NCBI GenBank assembly: GCA_022925895.1
Contig: JAKSYS010000022.1
Span: 1-64,000, forward strand
Source: Fragilaria crotonensis
Taxonomy: Eukaryota > Bacillariophyta > Fragilariophyceae > Fragilariales > Fragilariaceae
Reading direction: 5' to 3'
DNA length: 64,000 nt
A program made the position numbers and the translations under genes. The notes under the pieces are model-generated. The model ran no database searches. It was not told the DNA's origin and saw nothing but the letters and a program-made list of their open reading frames with translations. Shown here piece after piece: positions 22,205 to 33,229 of this stretch (positions are counted from its first letter, which is position 1; every line of letters starts with the position of its first letter).

Positions 22205-25200
22205 TCATCGATAATCGCGTTGGATCGCCTCTTCATCCCCATCCATCATGTCATCGAGAATCCCGGGAGACATCAGCAGTCTTGAAGCCTTGTATATGCG
22301 ATAGCGTTCCAAGACCCGGTCTGCACATGAGTTGTGCGCATCCTTGGAAGTGCACGATATGGTCTCAAGATTACTTGGTTGTCTGCAGATAGACTTTTCC
22401 ATAGCTGCTTTGGTTTGCTCCGTGATTTTTACTACAACGAAGTCGGCGTTGCTCTTGAGCCTACGCTGGTCTTCCCTGTTTTCGTCGCAATCGCCTGCCA
22501 ACACTTGTAACTTGGATTTGGCCGCTGTGAGACGCTCTGTGGACTGAATAAGTCGACGTTGGATTTGCATAATGTCAAGTCTTCGATTTGACGTCTTTCT
22601 GATAACGTCTATTCCGTTCCGAAATTCAGCGCTCGAGTCATCTCCTTCTTCAAAGTTGCTTGGGATGGCGACTTGCGTAGGCGGCAACCCCATTATCGAG
22701 AAGCGCGGGGGCAAAGAGAGAGGTGAATCGCAACTCGAGTCAGGTGAGAAAGTGTCCATTTTCTGTGCCGTATGGTTCATCCAGTTTGGATTGAATAGAC
22801 ACGACCCTTTTGTTCGGCGGCTCATTTTCTCGGAAGGGAGTGGCATGGTGGCCCTTACCCCAGAGTGAAAATGAAACTTTGCCGGGCTTGTGTGGGGTGC
22901 CGGGAGACAAGGCGTGTTTCCGGTGCTCGCGGGATACCGGGCTTCGTTCGGTATCGTCGAATTTGAAGTCGGAACAGTTGAAACGGACTCATTTATGATG
23001 GTTCCGTTCGCAATGGATAATTCAAATGTCAATGCTTCCTCATACTCCGCTCCTAGAAGTTCCCTAGTGGAGTCCGCCTTTATCGTTGCCAGAAGTTCCC
23101 GATCACCTACGGAGTTTGCAAGGTTCCTGGACACGTCTATTGCCTTGCGCTCCGATGTAATCATCGACCCTGGCGTGGTATTGGACGTGTAGGCATGACG
23201 GAGCTTAGATTTGAGTCGATTTATCTCTGTCGCGAGTTCCGTGTCAATCTCTATCGCGATGCGTTGCTCCTCTTCAGCCCTTGACATTTCATCATACATC
23301 TTAGCTTCGGAGCTCTCAAGTCTTGCCTTGAGCGACTTCATTTGTTTCTCGAGAGTGGCTTCCCGATTTATTACGTTGTGCAGCTCAGCTTCCAAACGCT
23401 CCCGCTCCTTTTCCGTCATTGCCGCCTTCGCAGTCTCATCTGCTAGCTGAACTTTCAGGTTGTTGAGGTCGCGCTCCAATTCTGATGACTTGTCTGTGCC
23501 TACTTTAGTGAGACAAACAGCTTGCTTGTTAACCATGTCAGCGTGAGCCTGCGCATGTTGCACCTTGTCAGCAAGTTGCTTCACCTTCGCTTTCAGCCTC
23601 AATTCATCCTCTTCCTTTTTGCGTAGACTACGATATAGCCTTCCTACTTCAGAGGAAACTAGCTGTTCAACCAATGCCTTCTCCGCGGCGGTACCTTCAT
23701 ATTGGATCTTCAACGCACGATCTTCCGCTGCAAGGGGTCGAGCGATTGCCTTTTGTTCAGATTTTGCCAAACACTCTTCGAGATTCTGTACCTTATCCGC
23801 AAAATATTTTTCTCTTTCTTGGCTTCTGCTGAGCTTGCAATCAAACTCCAGTCGCTCCTTCGTTCGTTCTGACGCTTCATGGTGAGCACGTTTTTTCTCC
23901 TCGTCCAGCGCTCGCAATAATCGATGGACTTCTGATCTTAACTCATCGGCTTCAACGCGGCAAAGCTCAAGGGTACCTTGTGCGCTTTTTTTAGCCAGTT
24001 CAGCTTCTTGTTCCAAAGTTCCGATTCGCTGTTTAAGTTCTCTGATCTCAAGCAGCGATTCGTCGTGATCTGCTCGGCTACTATTTTCAAGTGAGGCAAG
24101 AATGGCCTTGGTATTTTTGAGCTCGTTAGAAAGCAAATGCTCTTTTTCGTTTGCCATACGGAGTGCGTTTTCAGAATGTGCCGAAGCAGCGCGCAGCTCT
24201 TCAGTGGCCTTTTCTGACATCGCTGCCTGAGCAATGCGAGCACGTTTCAACCCCAGTAACTCGACGACGGCGCGCTCAAGTTGACACTTGAGCCGCATGA
24301 CGTCAGCATGGAAATACTCTCGTGAACGAAGGAGTCGATTGCCATGCATCTTCGCGCTTTCAAGCTGCTCCTGTAGGTCGGAGATTTCCGATCGAAGTGA
24401 CGCGACCAGGGCAGAATCCTCACAGGGAAGATCTGCACTTCGACCTAATGCTCTCGAGGTCACTTCATTTTGTGATTCTTCCATCGACTCGTTGGACGAT
24501 TTCGTCAACTCCCACGTAACGCTTCTGAGATTGGAGCGCAATTGGCTGACCTCCATTTGCAATGCCGTCAATCTTGTTTGCAGCATCGAGTTTTCCTCCG
24601 ACTCTCGTTGTAGACGGTCGTGAAGCCACTGCTTGTCAGAAAAAAGCTTGACCATGAAATCTGCAATTGCGATTTGTTGTTCCTTAGCGATCAAGTCGTA
24701 GGTCTTCAGTTCCCCTTGCGTCTTAGCCAAAACTTGCTTGTTGATCAGTAGTTCTTCATGAAGGTCGTCCATTGTAAGATCCTGGAGATCCAGCTCGTCC
24801 AATGCACGTGACAATCTGGCTTGTGGGATCGGGGTATTCGCGGCATCCTCTTGAAAGAGCAGCGATAGTCTGAAATCCCTTAGAGTAGTAGAAGTATCAC
24901 CCGCAGGTGGGATATCGAGTATAGACGCTGCTTCTTTTCCGATGCGGCCACTGTCTTCAAGCGCATTTTGATATGAGGTGTCGGGTTCCTCTACCAAAGA
25001 CGCCTCGGGATATAGCAGCGACCGCTTCTGAATGGTATCTTCACTCGAATCCATTTGTGGTACATCATGGTCTGTTGACTCGTGGAGATTGGGGCTATCA
25101 GGGGCCTGCGGGTTGGAGGCGTGGTTCATGAAAAAGTCTTCGTCATCTCCTCGGTAGTTACCTACCCCACAAGAATCACGATAAAAATCATAGTCTCCGT

Positions 25201-25921
25201 TGGTGCAATCCTGCAGCTGCACTTTTCGACTGTGAACACACGGGTTGACCATTGTGTGCTGCACTGTTTTGCTCCCTTCGGTAACCTTCTCTTCCGTTCT
25301 GTCAAAGGTTGGGTTGTCTTGAATTCTGCCTGATGGAGAGCCTTCGGCCTGTTGGAAAGCAGACCACTCTGGCTCATGCGTTGCGAATTCTACCGTCTGA
25401 TCGGCATTCTCAGATGGGTTGTTGATGAGAGTGCTGTCAACTAGTTTGGAAGTACCCGTTGGTTTGAATTGAGCTATGTCTGGAAGATACCGCGCGAAAT
25501 TTTCTCTTTCCGAGGTATCTAACGGCGAGTCGCACTTGATGGTATTCAAACTGACATCATCAACATCAAACTCGCCGGCCGTTTTTGCTCCATCTTGTTC
25601 TCTTGAAGGAAATGCAGTACGATTTTCAGGCTGGACAACGTGATTGAACTGCTCCGCTTCCAAGAAGTTTTCGTTAGTAGGGAATGGTGGGAATGCGGGC
25701 GGCAGCGGTGGCCTGGGCCTTCGAAGCGAGTGTGTAATTCCAGTAGGAGATATTAGCGAAATTGGAGACACTCCTCCGGGGGAGGCTCTTGGTGCATCCT
25801 TAGCATGGTCCGAAACATTTCGAATCCGTTCGGTGCCTTCTCGGTTGTCCTTTCCCCTAATATTAAAAGGCTTGCTACTTTTGCTACCCTTGCTCTCCTT
25901 GCAGCGCATAGCGCAGCGCAT
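22205..25921 (-). CDS. Large coiled-coil protein, host-like
   Basis: An uninterrupted frame of 1238 codons without introns, the only clean gene in the window that shows no sign of a mobile element. Residues 1-350 look disordered: basic at the start, a Pro-rich patch near 68-82 (RRPRPPLPPAFPPFP), then acidic and Ser/Thr-rich. From about 385 to 980 the sequence is heptad-like coiled coil rich in Glu, Lys, Leu and Ala (DDLHEELLINKQVLAKTQ, LEQEAELAKKSAQ, MTEKERERLEAELHNV). The last 250 residues are mixed, with a second short helical part (LDIMQIQRRLIQSTERLTA). No signal peptide, membrane segment or catalytic domain is visible. Such proteins often serve as scaffolds in the cytoskeleton, centrosome or trafficking, but the family is unknown to me. 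The first ATG at 25921 (MRCAMRC) is assumed; the next Met four codons on is equally possible. Confidence 0.85.
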   Translation of the reverse strand: MRCAMRCKESKGSKSSKPFNIRGKDNREGTERIRNVSDHAKDAPRASPGGVSPISLISPTGITHSLRRPRPPLPPAFPPFPTNENFLEAEQFNHVVQPENRTAFPSREQDGAKTAGEFDVDDVSLNTIKCDSPLDTSERENFARYLPDIAQFKPTGTSKLVDSTLINNPSENADQTVEFATHEPEWSAFQQAEGSPSGRIQDNPTFDRTEEKVTEGSKTVQHTMVNPCVHSRKVQLQDCTNGDYDFYRDSCGVGNYRGDDEDFFMNHASNPQAPDSPNLHESTDHDVPQMDSSEDTIQKRSLLYPEASLVEEPDTSYQNALEDSGRIGKEAASILDIPPAGDTSTTLRDFRLSLLFQEDAANTPIPQARLSRALDELDLQDLTMDDLHEELLINKQVLAKTQGELKTYDLIAKEQQIAIADFMVKLFSDKQWLHDRLQRESEENSMLQTRLTALQMEVSQLRSNLRSVTWELTKSSNESMEESQNEVTSRALGRSADLPCEDSALVASLRSEISDLQEQLESAKMHGNRLLRSREYFHADVMRLKCQLERAVVELLGLKRARIAQAAMSEKATEELRAASAHSENALRMANEKEHLLSNELKNTKAILASLENSSRADHDESLLEIRELKQRIGTLEQEAELAKKSAQGTLELCRVEADELRSEVHRLLRALDEEKKRAHHEASERTKERLEFDCKLSRSQEREKYFADKVQNLEECLAKSEQKAIARPLAAEDRALKIQYEGTAAEKALVEQLVSSEVGRLYRSLRKKEEDELRLKAKVKQLADKVQHAQAHADMVNKQAVCLTKVGTDKSSELERDLNNLKVQLADETAKAAMTEKERERLEAELHNVINREATLEKQMKSLKARLESSEAKMYDEMSRAEEEQRIAIEIDTELATEINRLKSKLRHAYTSNTTPGSMITSERKAIDVSRNLANSVGDRELLATIKADSTRELLGAEYEEALTFELSIANGTIINESVSTVPTSNSTIPNEARYPASTGNTPCLPAPHTSPAKFHFHSGVRATMPLPSEKMSRRTKGSCLFNPNWMNHTAQKMDTFSPDSSCDSPLSLPPRFSIMGLPPTQVAIPSNFEEGDDSSAEFRNGIDVIRKTSNRRLDIMQIQRRLIQSTERLTAAKSKLQVLAGDCDENREDQRRLKSNADFVVVKITEQTKAAMEKSICRQPSNLETISCTSKDAHNSCADRVLERYRIYKASRLLMSPGILDDMMDGDEEAIQRDYR

Positions 25922-26062
25922 CTTCAGGGAGAGTCACCAACGAAGGGGTTGTGAGCATCGAAGCCAGCCACCGCCACACCACTCCTGCTTTTTTGCTTTA
26001 ATGAACTCATCCAATTCACTCACCGAAAGCCACACACGACTTCGTCTGTAGTCCACAAATAT

Positions 26063-26480
26063 TTGTTTGCCTTCGGACGTTATAACGCGCGCAAATTTTC
26101 AGATTCAGTCTTGTATGACTCGTACTGCACTCCGTATGGCATTTCGGTTCTTGTTCTGAAACGGACTTTTTTGAAGCATGACAGCATGACTCGTACTTTT
26201 TGGAAATGGCGGACGTTACTAATCTTTGAGCAGACCCTGGATCCGATTAAATGGCGTCCCAAAAAGGGCATCCCCACTGGTAGCACTATGATTTCAAATT
26301 GGTCTAAAAGACCAACAAATATGTCCAAAACCCCCATCAACAGAGTTCCTGGTTCAAGGATTTCTTTATGGATTTCCCTTATTTTGTACCCAGAACCGGT
26401 TCTGGGTATCATACATAATATATGGGTCTCCCATCTCGCGACAGCTCCTCGATATATATGCAATGTAGAAGTTTAAATGA
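26063..26480. other. Segment open on both strands, with a palindrome
   Basis: Frames of 137 codons (plus) and 127 codons (minus) overlap here. Neither shows a recognisable domain. The segment holds the perfect palindrome at 26387-26408. It lies in the region upstream of the coiled-coil gene. I see no firm gene. Confidence 0.3.
26387..26408. repeat. Perfect 22-bp palindrome
   Basis: tacccagaacc followed directly by its complement ggttctgggta, with no loop. It could be a binding site for a dimeric protein or the edge of a small inverted-repeat element. Confidence 0.8.
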
Positions 26481-27784
26481 TATGTAAACTTCAGAGCTTA
26501 GTACGATATAAATTCAAAAATTAATATATATTAAGTACTGTATAGTTAACAATTCATTACCGCATGATCGCGATCAAATAAATTTTCGACATCAAGTGAG
26601 TGTGGTCCGTGGTCCTGGCAGCTCCAACGTCAACGTCATGCACGAGAAGAATGATGAAATCGGATTGTCTGACTCTTAGTAGGGTGCAAAGGGTTTGTTA
26701 TTGAACAAATGAGGCTTCCGCCGACGCTTTCGATGGGCAACACCCTGTCAAAATCTCGTGGAATGAGCTTCAGTGAGAGATCATGGTCAAGAGTATTTGA
26801 GAACAACACAACATCGACCGAATCTGATGCTACAGAGGCGCCGACTTTTGATGCGACCCAAAACCTTGACGTCGGAGCTTTTTGTTGGGCGAAACGAGAA
26901 CTTGGTGAGCCCTCCAGTACTGATGAGAATTCTGGCTGAAGCCACTAAAACAACGACAACAGATGATACCTGCATTGGTCGATACGAAACATGATCGTGT
27001 CTATATGCATTGCATGGAGGAAATACGATGCTTCTCTCACGGATGACGGATGAAGATGGTCCCAAACAAAAACAACATCAACAACAAAAGGATACTAATG
27101 GTGACGATGATGAACACTACTGTGCTGTTGTCTAGCCACAACCAGCTGTATGTATGAATGTTGGTTCATCAACAGCGACAACAACCATGAAGAAGAATTA
27201 TCATCAAACCCTTGTACATGGAACTCTTGTCGATCATTCCTTTTATGTGGTATCGCGGTCATGAATGGATGGTACGGCGTTGTGCCATCATCTATTTGAC
27301 AGTGCTGGTCTCAAGACCATGATGAATGATGATGGTGGACACTACGTCCATGCCTGTACCATGTTGGCACCAGCATTATTGACGGCGACGATGCAACAAC
27401 ATCAAAGCAAGAGTAGTAGCCCTGGTGCAAGTGACAGAGCGGCAAACGAAAATTGTCGTGTGACTCTCCTCTTCATCCTCGGATGGCAAGTGTGTGCTGA
27501 CTGATCAGGACTTTGAGTTGTGATTCCACAACACGTGAAAGCATGTCTCAAGTCACAACTCCCGAACTTTAACAACAACTGATGCCATTAACACTCCACT
27601 TACACAACACTCGATCCTCCTTCGCGGAGCTTCTGCAAATGTGTCTCAGGATTGCTTTGACACATTCAACGAGAGTTTTAAATTTTTTTGAAATCCAAAA
27701 TTCATAGAAATTTGATGGTTTTACGTGTTTACATAGGTGGAAGTGCACTGTAAAAACTTGAATAGACAACAACTTAATGGGCGC
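26481..27784. other. Low-complexity intergenic region
   Basis: Rich in caa, gat and atg triplets (near 27070-27200 and 27260-27400). Small frames occur (26709-26939, starting MRLPPTLSMGNTLSKSRG; 27265-27504), but they are short and have no recognisable domain. A degraded gene is possible. Confidence 0.4.
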
Positions 27785-30510
27785 GTATGTTTGGTCCAAT
27801 CAGAAGAGGGGAACATCTTCACCAATGGAAGAGCACAACAATGATGCTATAACAAGACATTTTACAATGAATGTGATTCCTTGGGCTTCAAACTGGGGAC
27901 TAGCAACTGCCTATTTGTCTCACCTTGGGCTGCAATCACAATTTCTGACAAGGACAGGAGTGACAACTGCTCAATGGCTTTTTGCAATGCATTCAAATGA
28001 ATGCCTGAATGTCTTGTCGCACCCATGACAATGATTCTATCACAGAACATTTGGCAATGAATGTGATTCCTTGGGCTTCAAGCTGGGGACAACTTTCTAG
28101 TTGCCCAATGTTGGGATGCAGATCACAATTTCTGACAGGGACAGGAGTAACAACTGCTCAGCGGGTTTTGGTCATGCAGTCAAACAAATGCCTGAGAGCC
28201 TTGTCAGATGAATGATGCTATGACAAGAAATTTTGTAATGAATGTGATTCCTTGGGCTTGGACAAGCAACTGCCTATTTGTCCTCACCTTGGGCTGCAAT
28301 CACAATTTCTGACAAGGACAAGAATGACAACTGCTCAATGGGTTTTTGCAATGCAGTCAAACAAACGCCTGAGTGTCTTGTCGCACCCATGACAATGATT
28401 CTATCACAGAACATTTGGCATTGAATGTTCTTCCCTGGGCTTCAAACTGGGGACAACTTTCTAGTCGCCCAATCTTGGGATGCACCAGATCACAATTTCT
28501 GACAGGGACAGAAGTGACAACTGCTCAGTGGGTTTTGGTCATGCAGTCAAACAAATGCCTGAGTTCCTTGCAAGGAGATACATGACAATGATGCTATAAC
28601 AAGACATTCTTTTGTAATGAATGTGATTCCTTAGGCTTCAAACTGGGGACTAGCAACTGCCTATTTGTCTCACCTTGGGCTGCAATCACAATTTCTGACA
28701 CGAAGGACAGGAGTGACAACTGCTCAATGGCTTTTTGCAATGCATTCAAATGAATGCCTGAATGTCTTGTCGCACCCATGACAATGATTCTATCACAGAA
28801 CATTTGGCATTGAATGTTATTCCCTGGGCTTTAAACTGGGGACAACTTTCTATTCGCCCAATCTTGGGATGCACCAGATCACAATTTCTGACAGGGCGGA
28901 CAGAAGTGACAACTGCTCAGTGGGGGGTTTTGGTCATGCAGTCAAACAAATGCCTGAGTTCCTTGCAAGATACATGACAATGATGCTATAACAAGACATT
29001 CTTTTGTAATGAATGTGATTCCTTGGGCTTCAAACTGGGGACAAGCAATTTCCTATTTGTCTCACCTTGTGTGGCAATCACAATTTCTGACAAGGACAGG
29101 AGTGACAACTGCTCAATGGGTTTTGTTTGCAATGCAGTCAAACAAATGCCTGAATGTCTTGTCAGATGCATGACAATGATTCCATCACAGGACATTTTAC
29201 ACTGATTGTGATTCCTTGGGCTTCAAAATGGGCATCACTTCCAATTGGCCTCTTATTCAGATGCATTTGGATATATTGCCTAACACGGGAGCAGCAGCTG
29301 CTCAATGGGTTTTTGTCATGCAGACAAAGGAATTCCTTAGTATCTTGTAAGATACACGGCAATGATTCCATAACAAGACATTTTGTAATGAATGTGATTC
29401 CTTGGGCTTCAAACTGGGGAGAAGTCAATGCCTATTTGCCACTCCTTGGGCTGCAGATCACAATTTCTGACAAGGACAAGAACATCAACTACTCAATGGC
29501 TTTTTGTCTTGCAGTCATTGAAAGTCCTGAGTGTCTTGTCAGATACATGACAATGATTCTATGACAGGACATTGAACAATGATTGTCATTCCTTGGGCTT
29601 CAAAGCGGGCATAACTTTGGAATTGCCCCATATTCGGATGCATTTGGATTTATTGACAAACACAGGAGCAGGAGCTGCTCAATGGCTTTTTGTCATGCAG
29701 TCATAGAAAGTCCTGAGTGTCTTGTCCGATACATGACAATGATTCTATGACAGGACATTGAACAATGATTGTCATTCCTTGGGCTTCAAAGCGGGCATGA
29801 CTTTGGAATTGCCCCATATTCGGATGCATTTGGATTTATTGACAAACACAGGAGCAGTAGCTGCTCAATGGCTTTTTGTCAGGCAGTCATAGAAATTCCT
29901 GAGTGTCTTGTCCGATACATGACAATGATTCCATAACAGGACAATTTACAATGACTGTGATTCCCTGGGCCTCAAACTGGGAACAAGCCACTGCCAATTT
30001 GCCACTCCTTGGGCTGCAGTCACAATTTCTAACAAGAACAAGAACAACAACTACTCAATGGCTTTTTGTCATGCAGTCATTGAAAGTCCTGAGTGTCTTG
30101 TCAGATACATGACAATGATTCTATGACAGGACATTGAACAATGATTGTCATTCCTTGGGCTTCAAAGCGGGCATGACTTTGGAATTGCCCCATATTCGGA
30201 TGCATTTGGATTTATTGACAAACACAGGAGCAGGAGCTGCTCAATGGCTTTTTGTCATGCAGTCATAGAAAATCCTGAGTATCTTGTCAGATACATGACA
30301 ATGATTCCATAACAGTACAATTAACAATGACTGTGATTCCCTGGGCCTCAAACTGGGGACAAGCCACTGCCAATTTGCCACTCCTTGGGGTGCAATCACA
30401 ATTTCTGACAAGGACAAGAACAACAACTACTCAATGACTTTTTGTCATGCAGACATAGAAATTCCTGAATATGTTGTTAGATGCATGACAATAATTTGTT
30501 GATAGGTTTG
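27785..30510 (+). repeat. Tandem satellite, about 14 units of 181-199 bp
   Basis: Every unit carries the block gtgattccttgggcttcaaa, then a variable block, cacaatttctgacaagga, caactgctcaatggctttt and catgacaatgattc. Start points of the block lie at 27873, 28063, 28244, 28426, 28623, 28816, 29015, 29208, 29394, 29585, 29771, 29957, 30147 and 30333. Unit types alternate (see findings). The frames of 60-136 codons inside it do not stay in phase across units, so it is better read as satellite DNA than as a gene. Confidence 0.92.
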
Positions 30511-30760
30511 CCCCAAAAGTTGCCTCATCATGCCATCCCTTTTTTTGTTCATATATCTAAAATAGAAAATCAGTGTTTGCAAAACCACTATGGACATCTT
30601 CAGAACAACAGACTGAGTTGTTCGTGACCAGCTTCACTGCTTTCAAGGAGATGCGTCTCGTCTATGACAACACACGATAACTATCCCTACAGTCAGTGAT
30701 TCTCAACCCACTGTATGGCAGGGAAAATCTTCTGATGTAGTGTGTTGTCGCGTTGTCAGG
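30511..30760. other. Intergenic, nothing recognised
   Basis: No gene or clear repeat between the satellite and the first diverged repeat copy. Confidence 0.5.
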
Positions 30761-30904
30761 GATTCGAACTCAGAGCAACCGTTCCAGCGTAAACTTCCAA
30801 AATTTGAAAAATTAAAATACATAAACTCTAAAAGTACTCACGTTGCACTCTAGCGAGTAGCGAGTACGAGTACGAGTACCCGGAGTATTTGAGGACCATC
30901 TACT
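30761..30904. repeat. Diverged direct repeat, copy 1
   Basis: Begins attcgaactcagagcaacc and ends gaggaccatctact. It pairs with 31152-31298, with the best agreement at both ends and in acttacgttgcac and gtagcgagtagcga. The complement of its start, gagttcgaat, looks like the T-loop box of a tRNA, but no tRNA fold can be drawn. Confidence 0.65.
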
Positions 30905-30914
30905 GTCTACTGTA

Positions 30915-31140
30915 GAATTACCCGCTAATTGCCCTTTAACACCTCTTAAAGGGTAATTTCCCTTTAACACCCCTCTTAAAGGGTAATTACCCTTTAAGCA
31001 ACTCTTAAAGGGTAAAAGGGTTAAAGGTAAAGGTAAAGCTTCTCATTAAAGGTAAAGGTAAAGCATTTCTTAATGGGTAGGGTAACGGGTAGGGTAAAGG
31101 TAAAGCGTTTCTTTCTACCTTTTTACCTTTTACCCTACCC
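30915..31140. repeat. GGGTAAA/TTTACCC-rich cluster
   Basis: Many copies of ttaaagggtaa and ggtaaaggtaaag and their complements. It includes a perfect 22-bp palindrome at 30976-30997 (ttaaagggtaa and its complement). It is not the common TTAGGG telomere repeat. Confidence 0.75.
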
Positions 31141-31151
31141 TGCCGAGGCCT

Positions 31152-31298
31152 AATTCGAACTCAGAGCAACCCTTTATGCGTCGGCAATTTTTTCGGACGA
31201 AAATAAAGATACATATACTGTACTCTAAAATCTAATGGTACTTACGTTGCACGCAGTAGCGAGTAGCGAATACTCGGAGTCCTCGAGGACCATCTACT
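31152..31298. repeat. Diverged direct repeat, copy 2
   Basis: Second copy of the unit at 30761-30904; together they flank the GGGTAAA cluster. Confidence 0.65.
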
Positions 31299-31659
31299 TG
31301 TTAATTCAACCGTGTTGGGTGAATGGTGAATGTGAGTAGTCTCTGGGCGACACTCAATTCACTGCTAACCTCCGTCCAGTTGTACTCGTCTTCAAAGCAC
31401 TCCAGTAGCCTCACCATCGCATTCGGTCCGTACTGTACTAGCAGTGACGGTACAGTCGGAACGTGAATTGCACGGTGTTGACACTGGCCCTTCACAGACA
31501 TGGTAACAAACGTAATAGCTAGGTTGGCCATTTCATCGGTTCAACCTCAGAATACAATCCAAGTGGCAATCGCAACGGTTATTGCTGCAGCGTCAGCGCT
31601 CCTGTACTACCGGTAGTTTGGTCCATTATACGAATTAATTGGAATAAAGCCTCTAGGTA
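31299..31659. other. Intergenic; one short minus-strand frame
   Basis: A 76-codon minus-strand frame at 31301-31531 has no recognisable domain. It may be the tail of the transposon to the right. Confidence 0.35.
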
Positions 31660-33229
31660 TTAGTTCTCATCAACTGCATCCAATAGTTCCAAATGTGGAG
31701 TGAAATCTGCCTCTACACAAAGCTGGTCGAAGCTGCTTGTATTGCCTGTGATATTTTGCAGTTGCTTCTTGAGTTCATTGAATCCCATCGCCTTGTTAGT
31801 ACGGTGATTAAACAGATCCTCCTGCCGAATCCCACGATGAAGCAGCTCTTTCCTTAGTTCCGTAGTGTGATACTTTGTTCGCAGATCCTTATAGGCAACT
31901 TGGCCAAGCGCTACAGCCGTGAGCGTGACACCTGTCATATTCATCCTGCTGTTGGCAGGTCTTGCGATGTTGAATCCTTCCTTGAATTTCTCTACAGTAC
32001 TGTCCACCCGTTTCTTGCGTAGGCTGCTGCTTTGTCCTTCCTGCCCAGCATCAAGTAGTACTAGCTTCTTGAGCTCAACTTGATGATTTTGGATCACTTG
32101 GCCGTTCTCTCCTCATCATCTCGTCGAGTATTCTACCATTCTTAATAGCTTGGTGGGCAATCTGAATAGCTTGGACGCCACCCGCTTAGTACTCTTCTTC
32201 TTTCACCGTCAACCTCCTCCTGTGATGAACTTGTGATATGTTCATACGCGTTTGCTGCAATGCCATAGCAGCTACCCAGCTCGCCGAGTCGACCTGTTGT
32301 TGTGTAGTGACCGATTTTCTTAACCCCACCCTCAACCATTTGCGTGACCGAGGCAAGTCCAGCAAATTTGGCAAAGAAGAGTTTCTGGAAGGCAACCAGC
32401 ACACCATTGTTCTCCGCAAATTCGGCGTCCCACATGTCTGACCCGTTGGCAATCAACCGAAGAGCAGGTAGGTTGTCCATCACGTTGGATGATGTCTGCA
32501 CACCAAGAAGCTTCCCAGAGCTCCGCTTCACAACAAACTCTTGAAAATCAAACATGTTGATTGCTGCATCATGCTCCAAAGAACGACGTCTCCACTGGAT
32601 GCTGCATGCTCATAGAGCGGAGGCAATGACAAGAGAATCCGGGCGACAACTTGGGCAGTTTTGAATGAACTGAAGGAGGCAAGAAAGAATAATGGACCGT
32701 TTGCCCATCGATCAAAGTTCTTGTCAAGCTGACGAATCGAACTCGAGATGAACGAGTGAACTTTCCTGTCCATTGCTTCTTTCTGCTCTGTGGGTAATCC
32801 GACGACCAGTTCGCGGAACCCTGCAAAGTCGTCGGAATTCTTATCGTCGTAGAGCTTCCTCAGCTTTTCTAGACAGTCACTGATGTGAAAGAATCGGACT
32901 AATATCTCGCGACAGCGAAAGCCGGGTTCCCCATCAAGTTTGGTATCTCGTCCCTGTAGCCATTCGAAATTGTGATTGAGTACCCTGTCCAGATAGGCTC
33001 TGGTGAACTCAAGGTCAGCACGAAGGACGCCTTCTTGCATCAACGAATGCAAGTTTGAAGCCGCGATGTTTCGTTTGGACCTCGAAGGCTCAGTATTTGT
33101 CACAGCGACATTTATTGCCCTCCATACCTCCCATTCTTTGAGGACTTGCTTCAGACACTTGCCAACCCACCACCAGCGGGACAAGACGGGCTTTGACAAT
33201 ACGGTGTACTTATGGATTCGATGATCCAA
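31660..33229 (-). pseudogene. Transposase, C-terminal part
   Basis: The 233-codon piece at 32528-33229 has KPVLSRWWWVGKCLKQVL near its start and a long helical stretch after. It is followed by 145-codon pieces at 32142-32579 and 31660-32097, the last with a Lys/Arg-rich segment (LRKKRVDSTVEKFKEGFN). These follow the core on the same strand with small offsets, as expected for one decayed gene. Confidence 0.45.

Noticed and set aside
26709-26939. Small gene starting MRLPPTLSMGNTLSK
   Set aside because: Only 76 codons, no recognisable domain, an overlapping rival frame, and low-complexity surroundings.
27777-29564. A row of short plus-strand frames with similar peptides (DNDSITEHL..NVIPWAS)
   Set aside because: They are one satellite unit translated again and again; unit lengths differ by numbers not divisible by three, so no common frame is kept.
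27785-30510. CRISPR-like array
   Set aside because: Units are about 188 bp and similar over their whole length, without short constant repeats and unique spacers, and the genome is eukaryotic.
30740-30790. tRNA gene on the minus strand (gagttcgaatc box)
   Set aside because: The T-stem does not pair, no A-box or acceptor stem was found, and the second copy at 31152 is changed in the same place.
30915-31140. Interstitial telomere repeat
   Set aside because: The words are ggtaaag and aaagggtaa, not TTAGGG, and they occur on both strands in palindromes.
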